64,000 nt of DNA from Clostridia bacterium (GTDB lineage Bacteria > Bacillota > Clostridia > Christensenellales > CAG-314), in NCBI GenBank assembly GCA_036654455.1, contig JAVVRZ010000003.1, positions 44,357-108,356 of the forward strand, read 5' to 3'. The notes beneath the pieces were generated by a model. That model saw only the letters and a program-made list of their open reading frames with translations, was not told the origin of the DNA and did no database searches. Shown one piece after another: positions 50,763 through 59,081 of the stretch (the first letter of the stretch is position 1; every line of letters starts with the position of its first letter). Both the position numbers and the translations under genes were made by a program.

Positions 50763-52550
50763 TTAGTCTTTATGAAGTTCAGCTCTAATTCTTCTTACTC
50801 CGCTACTACTAGATTGTTCCTTAACAATTATAAATTTACCTAGTTCGCCGGTATTGCTTGCGTGCGGACCGCCACAAATCTCTTTGCTAAAATCACCCAT
50901 AGAATAGACCTTGACTATTTCGCCGTATCTGTCGCCAAACGTGCCGATTGCTCCGCTTTCACGTGCTTGTTCGATAGGCATTTCTTGACAAGTAATAGGT
51001 AGATGTCTATTGATTGCGTCGTTTACCATATCTTGCACTTGGGCAATTTCTTGTTCGGTTAGCGGACGGTCAAAAGAGAAGTCAAATCTAAGTCTTTCGG
51101 GAGTGATGTTGCTACCACGCTGTTTGATGTCGCTTTTAAGAATTGTCCTAAGCGATTTAAGCATTAGATGGGTTGCCGTGTGTAGGTTGGTAGTCATTTC
51201 GCTGTTGTCGGCTAACCCTCCCTTAAAAACTTGCGACGAAGTAGCGTTGCTGACTTGTTGGTGCTTAGCAAACTTTTCTTCAAAGCCGACAATATCCACT
51301 GTCATATTTTTCTCTTTGGCAAGTTCGACTGTCATTTCGATAGGGAAACCAAAAGTGTCGTAAAGTTTAAAAGCGATACCTCCGCCGATTACTCCGTCCT
51401 TGACATATTGAATAACTTTGTTAAATTCCTTCTCGCCTAAAACTAGCGTTTTGCTAAATTTTTCTTCTTCACGCGCAAGTTCGTCGATTACTCTTGATTT
51501 ATTTTCTTCAAGTTCGGCGTAGATATCCTTATACTGTTCGACATATAATTTAGCTAGTTCGTTTAGGGCGATTGCCTCCATTTGTAGACTATTTGCGTAC
51601 CGTACAGCACGTCTAATTAGACGCCTTAGGACATAACCCTTGTCGACATTACTCGGCGTCACGCCTATCTGGTCGCCTAGAATGAAGGTTGCGGTTCGTA
51701 TATGGTCGGCAACAATACGCATAGCCCGTGTAATTTCAGGTGTTTCTCCGTATTTTTTGTTGGAAAATTTCTCGATTAATTGTATGGCGGGAGTAAATCC
51801 GTCTATCTCATAAACCGACTTAAAACCGTTGAGAACGCATACTGTTCTTTCTAGTCCCATACCGGTATCTACGTTGCATTGAGGCAATGGCTCGTACTTA
51901 CCCTCGTCAGTTTTGTTATATTGCATAAAAACGTTATTCCAAATTTCTAAGTACTTACCGCAGTCGCACGCAGGCGAACAATCGTCGCAACATTTTGGTT
52001 TGCCGGTGTCAAAAAATATCTCGGTGTCTGGTCCGCAAGGTCCGCTTACGCCGGCTATCCACCAGTTGTTCTTTTTGGGAAGAAAGAAAATTTTGCTTTG
52101 GTCTATACCGCATTGACGCCAAATAGATGCGCTTAGTTCGTCTCTTGGACAGTCGTCGTCGCCGGCAAATACCGATACGGCAAGTTTTTCTTTGTCAATA
52201 TTTAAATATTTACTTGAAGTTAAAAACTCATAACTATAATTTATGGCATCTTGCTTAAAATAGTCCCCTAGCGACCAGTTACCTAACATCTCAAAAAAAG
52301 TTAAATGTCCCGCATCGCCAACTTCGTCAATATCGCCGGTGCGCACACATTTTTGCACGTCGGCTAAGCGTTTGCCCGAAGGGTGAGTTTGCCCCATTAA
52401 ATAAGGTATAAGCGGGTGCATACCAGCGGTGGTAAATAATACCGTAGGGTCGTTGTCGGGTATTAAACTAGCGCTATTTATAATGCTATGACCTTTGCTC
52501 TTAAAGAAGTCTAAAAATGCTTTTCTAAGTTGATTTGATGTATATTTCAT
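50763..52550 (-). CDS. alaS: Alanyl-tRNA synthetase lacking C-terminal domain
   Basis: Charges tRNA-Ala. The class II catalytic core (SLIPDNDPTVLFTTAGMHPL, FEMLGNWSLGDYFK), the tRNA-binding helical part, and the editing domain with zinc motifs LHTATHLM and CGGPHASNT are present. It stops at 595 residues; the coiled coil and DHHA1/C-Ala domain of the usual 870-880 residue enzyme are absent. The sequence after the stop shows no continuing frame, so this is a natural short form. It has only a weak ribosome site, and a terminator lies 12 bp upstream of its ATG. Confidence 0.9.
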   Translation of the reverse strand: MKYTSNQLRKAFLDFFKSKGHSIINSASLIPDNDPTVLFTTAGMHPLIPYLMGQTHPSGKRLADVQKCVRTGDIDEVGDAGHLTFFEMLGNWSLGDYFKQDAINYSYEFLTSSKYLNIDKEKLAVSVFAGDDDCPRDELSASIWRQCGIDQSKIFFLPKKNNWWIAGVSGPCGPDTEIFFDTGKPKCCDDCSPACDCGKYLEIWNNVFMQYNKTDEGKYEPLPQCNVDTGMGLERTVCVLNGFKSVYEIDGFTPAIQLIEKFSNKKYGETPEITRAMRIVADHIRTATFILGDQIGVTPSNVDKGYVLRRLIRRAVRYANSLQMEAIALNELAKLYVEQYKDIYAELEENKSRVIDELAREEEKFSKTLVLGEKEFNKVIQYVKDGVIGGGIAFKLYDTFGFPIEMTVELAKEKNMTVDIVGFEEKFAKHQQVSNATSSQVFKGGLADNSEMTTNLHTATHLMLKSLRTILKSDIKQRGSNITPERLRFDFSFDRPLTEQEIAQVQDMVNDAINRHLPITCQEMPIEQARESGAIGTFGDRYGEIVKVYSMGDFSKEICGGPHASNTGELGKFIIVKEQSSSSGVRRIRAELHKD

Positions 52551-52561
52551 ATTTTTTACTC

Positions 52562-52589
52562 AAAAAGACCGATATTGTTCGGTCTTTTT
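52562..52589 (-). terminator. Terminator between zinc-ribbon gene and alaS
   Basis: 11-bp arms AAAAAGACCGA and TCGGTCTTTTT with a 6-nt loop. It ends the zinc-ribbon operon, but the alaS ATG lies just 12 bp beyond, so read-through or attenuation must be considered. Confidence 0.85.
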
Positions 52590-52615
52590 GTCCTACTATT
52601 TTATTTTTATTAAAT

Positions 52616-53557
52616 TTATCTTTCTATTAGTTTAACTTCTAGTTCTTTCTTGCTCATTCTAAAACACAGCGACAATAACCAAACAATGCCCAAATATGCA
52701 GGCGCAGTATAGAACGGGTAAGACATAATAACAGTTCCAAAACTGCTTACATTCATACTTGTAAACCAGTTAAAGATACCTTGCAAGAAACCGATGTTGA
52801 TTTGCGAACTAAATTGTACTATGGTAATAAATGCAACTAAAAGTCCAACTATAATTGCCAGTATTAGTACAAATGTCTTGGGCTTGACAGCTAAATTGCC
52901 CTTTACTATTTTGACAATGCCGACTATTAACTCTACGACTGCAAATATTAGCATAATCGCAAATACCGCAAGCACGATATAGTCAAATGGCGAAAATGTA
53001 GTAAATATTGTAGAAATATTTTTAATAAGCAAAACAATCAGTGAAAATCCGCTCGTTGCGACGCCGTCGACTACCATAAAGGGGAATGATTGCCACATTG
53101 GTAAAGCCATAAACGAAGGCATAAGCATAAAATATAACCACGCAAGCGCAAGTAGCGTTGTGATAACTCCGCTAAATCTTGCTTTTGGCGATGCTTTGCT
53201 AACGGCTTTTGCTTTCTTTTCGCTCTTTGCTATAAGTCCGGCTTTGACCGAAGGGTCTGTTGGCTTGACCATACCGACTGAGGCGAACATAAATCCGCAT
53301 TTATTGCATATTGAAGCGTTAGCGTCAACGCTGGTATTGCAACGTGGGCAAGGTTTAGTAATACTACCGCCTACTAGTTTATTGCCACAAGTCTTGCAAT
53401 AGCTAGCCCTACCGCTATTGATTGTATTACACTTGTTGCATACAATCGGCGTATCCGGCGATTTTAACTGAGAACCACATTGAAAACAAAACTTTGAAAC
53501 CAACGGGTTAGGTGTTCCGCAACGTGGACACGTATTAAAGTTGTTAAGGTTGCTCAT
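52616..53557 (-). CDS. Membrane protein with three zinc ribbons
   Basis: A 313-residue protein. Three double-CxxC zinc ribbons lie at about 11-28 (CPRCGTPN .. CFQCG), 38-56 (CNKCNTIN .. CKTCG) and 69-87 (CPRCNTSV .. CNKCG). A basic linker is followed by four hydrophobic helices (about 133-155, 165-185, 192-215, 225-245, with a further one near 285-303). It forms a two-gene unit with 53570-54484, which has seven ribbons. No family beyond zinc ribbon is recognised. Confidence 0.82.
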   Translation of the reverse strand: MSNLNNFNTCPRCGTPNPLVSKFCFQCGSQLKSPDTPIVCNKCNTINSGRASYCKTCGNKLVGGSITKPCPRCNTSVDANASICNKCGFMFASVGMVKPTDPSVKAGLIAKSEKKAKAVSKASPKARFSGVITTLLALAWLYFMLMPSFMALPMWQSFPFMVVDGVATSGFSLIVLLIKNISTIFTTFSPFDYIVLAVFAIMLIFAVVELIVGIVKIVKGNLAVKPKTFVLILAIIVGLLVAFITIVQFSSQINIGFLQGIFNWFTSMNVSSFGTVIMSYPFYTAPAYLGIVWLLSLCFRMSKKELEVKLIER

Positions 53558-53569
53558 AATTTCCTCCCT

Positions 53570-54484
53570 TTACTTTTGCTTATCGATAAGTTTTTTACCG
53601 CATTTGGTACAAAACAAACTGCCTAAATCATTGAGATAGTTACATTCGCATCTAACGCCGACTTCGGCGCTATTTGCAGTCTTTTTGGAAAAAGAATATT
53701 GACAATTAGTGCAAAATTCTGCGTCATAAGTGTTCTCCGCTCCGCAGATAAAACAATACTTCTTGCGAGTTTGAGCTATTAGCTTAGTGGCGCATTTATA
53801 ACAATATTTAGTGTCTATGTCGTTAAGCGACCCACATTCGGGGCAAACCTTAGACTTCTTGTTGCTACTTGATTGAAGAACTAATTGTTTAATGTCGTCT
53901 TCCTTATCGTTTGACTTGTAATTTACCATAAATTCGTCAAAATCAACGTTATCTAGGGCTGTAAAACAGTAACTGCAAAACTCGGCTGACATTTGATTCG
54001 GGCGTTTGCAATGAGGACAAATTTTTCTCTTTACAAGTTTGCCTTGACTGAGGCTGTCTACCGCCTTACCGCAACGAGTGCAGTAAACATTAGAAAGCGT
54101 CAATGGTTGGTTACAATGAGGGCAAACAATTTGGTCTTCAAAGTTAGCTATTTCGGCGTCCTTTTTTGTGTCGATTGCGTTTGTGTTAGGCGAAATTACA
54201 GAAGGCGTTACTTGACCTATGGCTGTAACTATATTTGTATTAACTTTGCCACGAAGAGCGCCTAAATCTACGTTGGACGGCTTAGCGTCTACGCTTGCAG
54301 GCTTATCTTCTAGCGGTCTTAACTTTGCGCCACATTGGGTGCAATAATCGAAGCTGTCGCTAACCATCTCTTTGCAAACTGGGCACATAATTTGGTTTGT
54401 TAGGTCAAAGTCCTTATTGCCACAATTAGCGCAGAAAAGAGAATCATTAGTATTAAGCTCGCCACAATTAAGACATTTTTTCAT
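53570..54484 (-). CDS. Protein with seven zinc ribbons
   Basis: A 304-residue soluble protein built from seven DZANK-like CxxC .. CxxC modules: CLNCGELN, CPVCKEMV, CPHCNQPL, CPHCKRPN, CPECGSLN, CFICGAEN and CECNYLND, each with a partner 12-14 residues later. Linkers are low-complexity. Such arrays bind zinc and often act in protein interaction. It starts after a AAAAATATG context with weak ribosome site, and lies 12 bp before the membrane zinc-ribbon gene with which it is co-transcribed. Confidence 0.85.
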   Translation of the reverse strand: MKKCLNCGELNTNDSLFCANCGNKDFDLTNQIMCPVCKEMVSDSFDYCTQCGAKLRPLEDKPASVDAKPSNVDLGALRGKVNTNIVTAIGQVTPSVISPNTNAIDTKKDAEIANFEDQIVCPHCNQPLTLSNVYCTRCGKAVDSLSQGKLVKRKICPHCKRPNQMSAEFCSYCFTALDNVDFDEFMVNYKSNDKEDDIKQLVLQSSSNKKSKVCPECGSLNDIDTKYCYKCATKLIAQTRKKYCFICGAENTYDAEFCTNCQYSFSKKTANSAEVGVRCECNYLNDLGSLFCTKCGKKLIDKQK

Positions 54485-54547
54485 ATTTTTCCCTTTTGTT
54501 AACTGTAATATTATATATTATAACTTTCTTTGCACATAATGTCAACA

Positions 54548-56176
54548 TCATTTGTTAAAATTATCTTTGAGCGGAACAATTTCGTTAAAGATTAATTTAT
54601 CCTTGCAGGCGTCTTTATCTAAACAATAATATCCGTTTCTAATAAACTGATATGACTGCCCTACCTTAGAATTTTTCAAAGAATTTTCTACTAAAATTTC
54701 ATTTTCGGTAAGCGAATTATCGCTAAGCCTTTCAAGTAGAGGTAATTCCTCGCTACCCTCTCTAAGAAGTTTTCCAAAGTGTCTAACCGTTGCGGTTAAG
54801 CAATTTGTAGCGTCTACCCATTGAATAACGCCTTTTACTTTAACTCCGCTAGTATCTTGACCGCTCTTGCTATTTGGCACTTTTGAACAAATAACTTCGA
54901 TAACGTTGCCTTCTTTATCTAATTTATAGCTGTCGCAATGGATAATGTAAGCGCCTTTAAGCCTTACGTAACCATCGGGTTTAAGCCTGTAATATTTTGG
55001 CGGAGGAACAAGGGCAAAATCTGCGCCGTCAATATATATTTGACTGCCAAAGCTTACTTTGCGGTAAGTTTGAACTTGCTCGTTAGGATTGTTCTCAATA
55101 TCAAGCAACTCGTCTTGGCAATCAATGATTGTAACTTTTACTGGATTTGCAACCGCCATAACTCTGTCGCAAGACGTATTGAGATGTTCTCTTACGCAAC
55201 TTTCTAAGTAGCCCCACTCGACTTCGCTATTTGCCTTGCTTACGCCGATACGATTGCAAAAGTCTTTAATGGCTTGACTTGGAAAACCTTTTCTTCTTAT
55301 TCCGCATAATGTGGGTAGTCTTGGATCGTCCCAACCCATAACTTTTTTGTTGTCGACAAGCGCTTTTAAAAACCGCTTTGACATAATTGTATCGGTTAGG
55401 TTAAGCCTTGCAAACTCAATTTGTTGAGGAATAGATTTAAAGTATTTGTGAGTACAATTCTCGATTACCCAGTTATACAGCGGTCTATGGTCTTCAAATT
55501 CCAGCGTGCATAACGAGTGTGTCGTGCCTTCGACTGCGTCTTCTATTGGATGGGCAAAGTCGTACATTGGATAGATGCACCATTTATCGCCTGTATTGTG
55601 GTGGGTTGCCCTTAAAATGCGGTAAATTATAGGGTCACGCATATTTAGGTTGGGCGACGCCATATCAATTTTTGCTCTAAGCGATTTTTCGCCGTCGGCA
55701 AATTTACCGTTCTTCATATCTATAAATAGTTGACGATTTTCTTCGACGCTACGACTGCGGAAAATGCTATTTTGCCCTGCCTCGGTTAAATTTCCCCTTG
55801 TTTGTTTTATTTGCTCGGCAGAGTAGTCGCAAACATAGGCAAGACCCTTGTCTATTAAATCAAGGGCAAGGGCATAGGTAATGTCAAAATAGCTAGAAGC
55901 AAATCTAATCTCCTTCCACTTAAAACCTAACCACGCTATATCTTCTTCTATTGACTTGACAAATTCTTCGCCTTCTTTGCTTGGATTAGTATCGTCATAT
56001 CTTAGGTAGCAAGTACCGTTATATTTGTCCGCCATACCAAAATTTATACATAGCGACTTAGCGTGACCTATGTGTAGGTAACCGTTTGGCTCGGGCGGAA
56101 AACGTGTTTGAACTTGCTCGGTCTTTTTACTCTCTATATCGCTTTCAATGATTGCTTCGATGTAATTTGTTGACAT
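54548..56176 (-). CDS. glnS: Glutaminyl-tRNA synthetase
   Basis: Charges tRNA-Gln directly. Class I motifs FPPEPNGYLHIGHAKSLCIN (HIGH) and LTDTIMSKRFLKAL (MSK). Early QTRFPPEPNGY and DDTNPSKEGEEFV are typical of GlnRS rather than GluRS, as is the C-terminal beta-barrel region ADFALVPPPKYYRLKPDGYV. 542 residues is close to the Escherichia coli size. GGAG precedes the ATG. Many Firmicutes lack this gene and use GatCAB; its presence points to horizontal acquisition in the lineage. Confidence 0.95.
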   Translation of the reverse strand: MSTNYIEAIIESDIESKKTEQVQTRFPPEPNGYLHIGHAKSLCINFGMADKYNGTCYLRYDDTNPSKEGEEFVKSIEEDIAWLGFKWKEIRFASSYFDITYALALDLIDKGLAYVCDYSAEQIKQTRGNLTEAGQNSIFRSRSVEENRQLFIDMKNGKFADGEKSLRAKIDMASPNLNMRDPIIYRILRATHHNTGDKWCIYPMYDFAHPIEDAVEGTTHSLCTLEFEDHRPLYNWVIENCTHKYFKSIPQQIEFARLNLTDTIMSKRFLKALVDNKKVMGWDDPRLPTLCGIRRKGFPSQAIKDFCNRIGVSKANSEVEWGYLESCVREHLNTSCDRVMAVANPVKVTIIDCQDELLDIENNPNEQVQTYRKVSFGSQIYIDGADFALVPPPKYYRLKPDGYVRLKGAYIIHCDSYKLDKEGNVIEVICSKVPNSKSGQDTSGVKVKGVIQWVDATNCLTATVRHFGKLLREGSEELPLLERLSDNSLTENEILVENSLKNSKVGQSYQFIRNGYYCLDKDACKDKLIFNEIVPLKDNFNK

Positions 56177-56239
56177 AGTTTAAATATTCTCCAAAATTAT
56201 TCTTACTTTTTATACTGTTTGTGTTTGTTAATTTAATTG

Positions 56240-57832
56240 TTAATAGTCTAGCCCGCCGTTAGAACCCTTTGTGTCTTGGTCGGGCTTATGTTGGACTTTT
56301 GCGTCGGTTGCGAGTTCGACTTGTTCGAGATTAACTTGAATAGGTTGATTGTCGTCTTGCTCGATAGGAGCGTCGTTTTCGTTAGGCAAGGCTACGTCTT
56401 CGCCTTGATAATCGGTTACTATTTCTTTGCTTGAACCGTCTAACTTTTGCTTTGCTTCGGCGTCGTCGTTGACAAATCGTACTATTTGCGGTAGCCACTT
56501 AACGTTAATTGTGCCTGTTGCTCCGTTACGATTCTTGGCTATATTTATTTCGGCGTCTTGTTCGCTATCGGTAGCTACGACTTCTTCGCCTTGTTTGCGA
56601 TAAATAAATAGAACCATATCGGCGTCTTGTTCAATCGAGCCTGATTCTCTTAGGTCAGACAAGATTGGCTTCTTGCCTTCTTTATTCTCACGCTTGTCCG
56701 CTTCTCTTGACAGTTGCGACAAGGCAAGTACAGGAACTTCTAGGTCTTTTGCCATAATTTTGAGGTACCTAGATATTTCGCTAATTTCTCTTTGACGACT
56801 TTCGGCAGGTCTGCCTGCGTCCATAGTCATAAGTTGAAGATAGTCGATTATTACAAAGTCAAGCCCTTCTCTTGCCTTTAATCGCCTGCACTTTGCAAGT
56901 ATTTGGCTAGGAGTAGTAACCGAGGAATCATCGACGAATATTTTTATCTTGTTAAGTAAGTCGCTTGCTTTATTAATTTTTGCCCAGTCAAACTCGTTAA
57001 GTCTACCTTTTAAGGCTTTTTCCATTGATACGCCCGAAAGCGAACAAAGCAATCTTTGAGCAATCTCGGTATTGGGCATTTCTAGCGAAAAGATAGCGAC
57101 TTTTTTGCCTAAAAGACCGGCGTGTTCTGCCATATTCATAGCAAGGGAAGTTTTACCTATACCCGTACGGGCGGCAAGAATAATTAAATTACCTTTTTGA
57201 AACCCTCTTGTCTTAGAGTCAAGCCCGATTATACCGCTGGCAATACCATTTATTGCGCCTTTATCTCTATGCGCTTGGTCAAATTTGACTAAAACATCGC
57301 TAATTGTGTCGGCAATATTTATAATTGATTTATTTACTTTGCCACGACTAATATCGTAAATTTTTTGTTCGGCGGTTGCAGTAGAAGCCTCGTGGCTAGA
57401 AGAAACATAGGCGTCTTCGATTATGCCTGCGCAAGTGCGAATTAAATTACGCAAGATAAAACATCGTTCGACTATGGTCTTATATACCTTATAATTTGCC
57501 GAACTGGGCATACTATCGGTTAAAGTCAATAAATATTCTATTCCGCCAATTTGAGCAAGTTTGCCGTTGCGTTCTAGTTCGTCTGTAAGCGTTGCAAGCT
57601 CAATAGGATTATTTGACAAGTGTATTTGATACATTGCGTTAAATAAATCTTTATGCGACTGCAAGTAGAACCAGTCAATGGATATTTCGCCCATAACGTC
57701 GGTAGCTATTTCGTTGTCATTGATTAAACAACCTAGTAAGTTTTGCTCGGCTTCAACGCTATGAGGTAACGTTCTGCCTTTTGCTATTTGTCCTTCTATG
57801 TCGTTTTCTTTTTTTGCGATAGCTTTTGCCAT
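56240..57832 (-). CDS. dnaB: Replicative DNA helicase DnaB (DnaC in Bacillus)
   Basis: Hexameric helicase that opens the replication fork. The N-terminal domain LPHSVEAEQNLLGCLINDNE, Walker A ILAARTGIGKTSLAMNMAEH, Walker B VIIDYLQLMT, and the C-terminal LSDLRESGSIEQDADMVLFI are all standard. 530 residues exceeds the usual 440-450 because of an acidic, Gln-rich tail of about 75 residues after NVKWLPQIVRF. GGAG precedes the ATG. glnS follows 63 bp downstream. Confidence 0.96.
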   Translation of the reverse strand: MAKAIAKKENDIEGQIAKGRTLPHSVEAEQNLLGCLINDNEIATDVMGEISIDWFYLQSHKDLFNAMYQIHLSNNPIELATLTDELERNGKLAQIGGIEYLLTLTDSMPSSANYKVYKTIVERCFILRNLIRTCAGIIEDAYVSSSHEASTATAEQKIYDISRGKVNKSIINIADTISDVLVKFDQAHRDKGAINGIASGIIGLDSKTRGFQKGNLIILAARTGIGKTSLAMNMAEHAGLLGKKVAIFSLEMPNTEIAQRLLCSLSGVSMEKALKGRLNEFDWAKINKASDLLNKIKIFVDDSSVTTPSQILAKCRRLKAREGLDFVIIDYLQLMTMDAGRPAESRQREISEISRYLKIMAKDLEVPVLALSQLSREADKRENKEGKKPILSDLRESGSIEQDADMVLFIYRKQGEEVVATDSEQDAEINIAKNRNGATGTINVKWLPQIVRFVNDDAEAKQKLDGSSKEIVTDYQGEDVALPNENDAPIEQDDNQPIQVNLEQVELATDAKVQHKPDQDTKGSNGGLDY

Positions 57833-57861
57833 TTTATTTTCTCCTAAGTAGGTTAATGATT

Positions 57862-57890
57862 ATTATACAACATCTCAACTTATTTTACAA
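57862..57890 (-). promoter_or_regulatory. Sigma-A promoter of dnaB
   Basis: On the minus strand TTGTAA (57885-57890), 17-bp spacer, TATAAT (57862-57867). Leader about 25 nt. Confidence 0.55.
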
Positions 57891-57982
57891 GAATTTTTCA
57901 ACTTTAACTCAATTTAACTTGACAAACTATTTTACAGTTTATTAATTTATATTTTTTTATTCGGTTTAAATTAATTAAAAAA

Positions 57983-58003
57983 GCTATAAGATTTACTTAT
58001 AGC
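57983..58003 (-). terminator. Terminator after the DUF6273 lipoprotein gene
   Basis: 8-bp arms GCTATAAG and CTTATAGC with a 5-nt loop, followed on the minus strand by TTTTTTAATTAATTT. Confidence 0.8.
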
Positions 58004-58046
58004 CAAAAATGTTTACCTTGCACATTATTTAGTTTACATAGGCTAA

Positions 58047-58940
58047 TTAGTAATTTGAAATTACTATTGCCGGCGCAACTCCCACGCTTGTTTCAATAAC
58101 GTCGCAATAATTAGAAATAGCGCCCATATTGCCTACGTGCGAAACACGTTTGTCGCTGTCGGGGTCAGCCGAGCGTAGCCACCACCAACAAGTTCCATAG
58201 GTGTCTTGAACGGTTGAAATCCATAATCCGTTACATCTTGCAAAGTCGCTAGAAACTTTTGCCCTAACCTTGCCTACTTGCATAGCCGTAGAAAAACCAT
58301 ATTTTGTTTGAAGAACGTCTACTAAACTAAGTAAAAAGACTGCATCAAAAGTATTAGCTTGACAAATCGCATATTTGTTGTTTTCGCCTCTATACGCCGT
58401 CTTTTTGTTATCTAATTCGGTTAAACGTAATTTGTCCTGCTGGCTAGAATCAAATGCCTGACCATAAAAACTATTGTTAAGCCAATGTCTTAATGAGCTT
58501 TTTTCATAATTGTTAGGGTTTTGTCCTGTTTTTTGGTCGTCGCTATAACTTACGCAATCTATAACTTTGTCGGTAAGTAACATAATCGAACTGCCCTTAG
58601 AAAGAATTCGCCAATTAATAGGCTCGACTTTAAAATAGTAATCTTGCCCTTCAACAATTATTGTTCCGTCGCTAAACTTATATTGCTTGTCTTTATCATA
58701 TAATTTTGCCGTACGCTTAGCATATTTGAAGCCGTCGCTACCTAAAAAATATCCGTCTTCGCCGGCAGTTTGCTCAACTGTGACATTATCGGCTTTTATT
58801 GCTTGCGGATACAGCCCAAACTCCATATATTCGCCCTTAGTGACAATGTCTTCTCCGTCTACTCCGCAAGCGCTGACAAAAACAGTGAGCGATAAAATTA
58901 TAACTAGAAGTACGCTGGTAATTAATCTTGATTTTTTCAT
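58047..58940 (-). CDS. DUF6273-domain lipoprotein
   Basis: A 297-residue exported lipoprotein. The signal peptide ends at FVSAC (Cys25). The rest fits the DUF6273 domain: VEPINWRILSKGSSIMLLTD, SSLRHWLNNSFYGQAFDSSQ, and the closing TWWWLRSADPDSDKRVSHVG. Function is unknown; it is common among gut Clostridia, and its fold suggests a lectin-like or formylglycine-like surface domain. GGAGGT precedes the ATG. It is monocistronic with its own terminator. Confidence 0.85.
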   Translation of the reverse strand: MKKSRLITSVLLVIILSLTVFVSACGVDGEDIVTKGEYMEFGLYPQAIKADNVTVEQTAGEDGYFLGSDGFKYAKRTAKLYDKDKQYKFSDGTIIVEGQDYYFKVEPINWRILSKGSSIMLLTDKVIDCVSYSDDQKTGQNPNNYEKSSLRHWLNNSFYGQAFDSSQQDKLRLTELDNKKTAYRGENNKYAICQANTFDAVFLLSLVDVLQTKYGFSTAMQVGKVRAKVSSDFARCNGLWISTVQDTYGTCWWWLRSADPDSDKRVSHVGNMGAISNYCDVIETSVGVAPAIVISNY

Positions 58941-59081
58941 TTGATAACCTCCGCTACTTATAATTCTACCACAAATAACACGAGGTTGAACAATCTTTTT
59001 TAAAAATTTACATTTTAAATTTTATTTTTTAAAAATATAGGTTTAGACATATTTAGTTTGTTAATTGATATAATTACTGAT

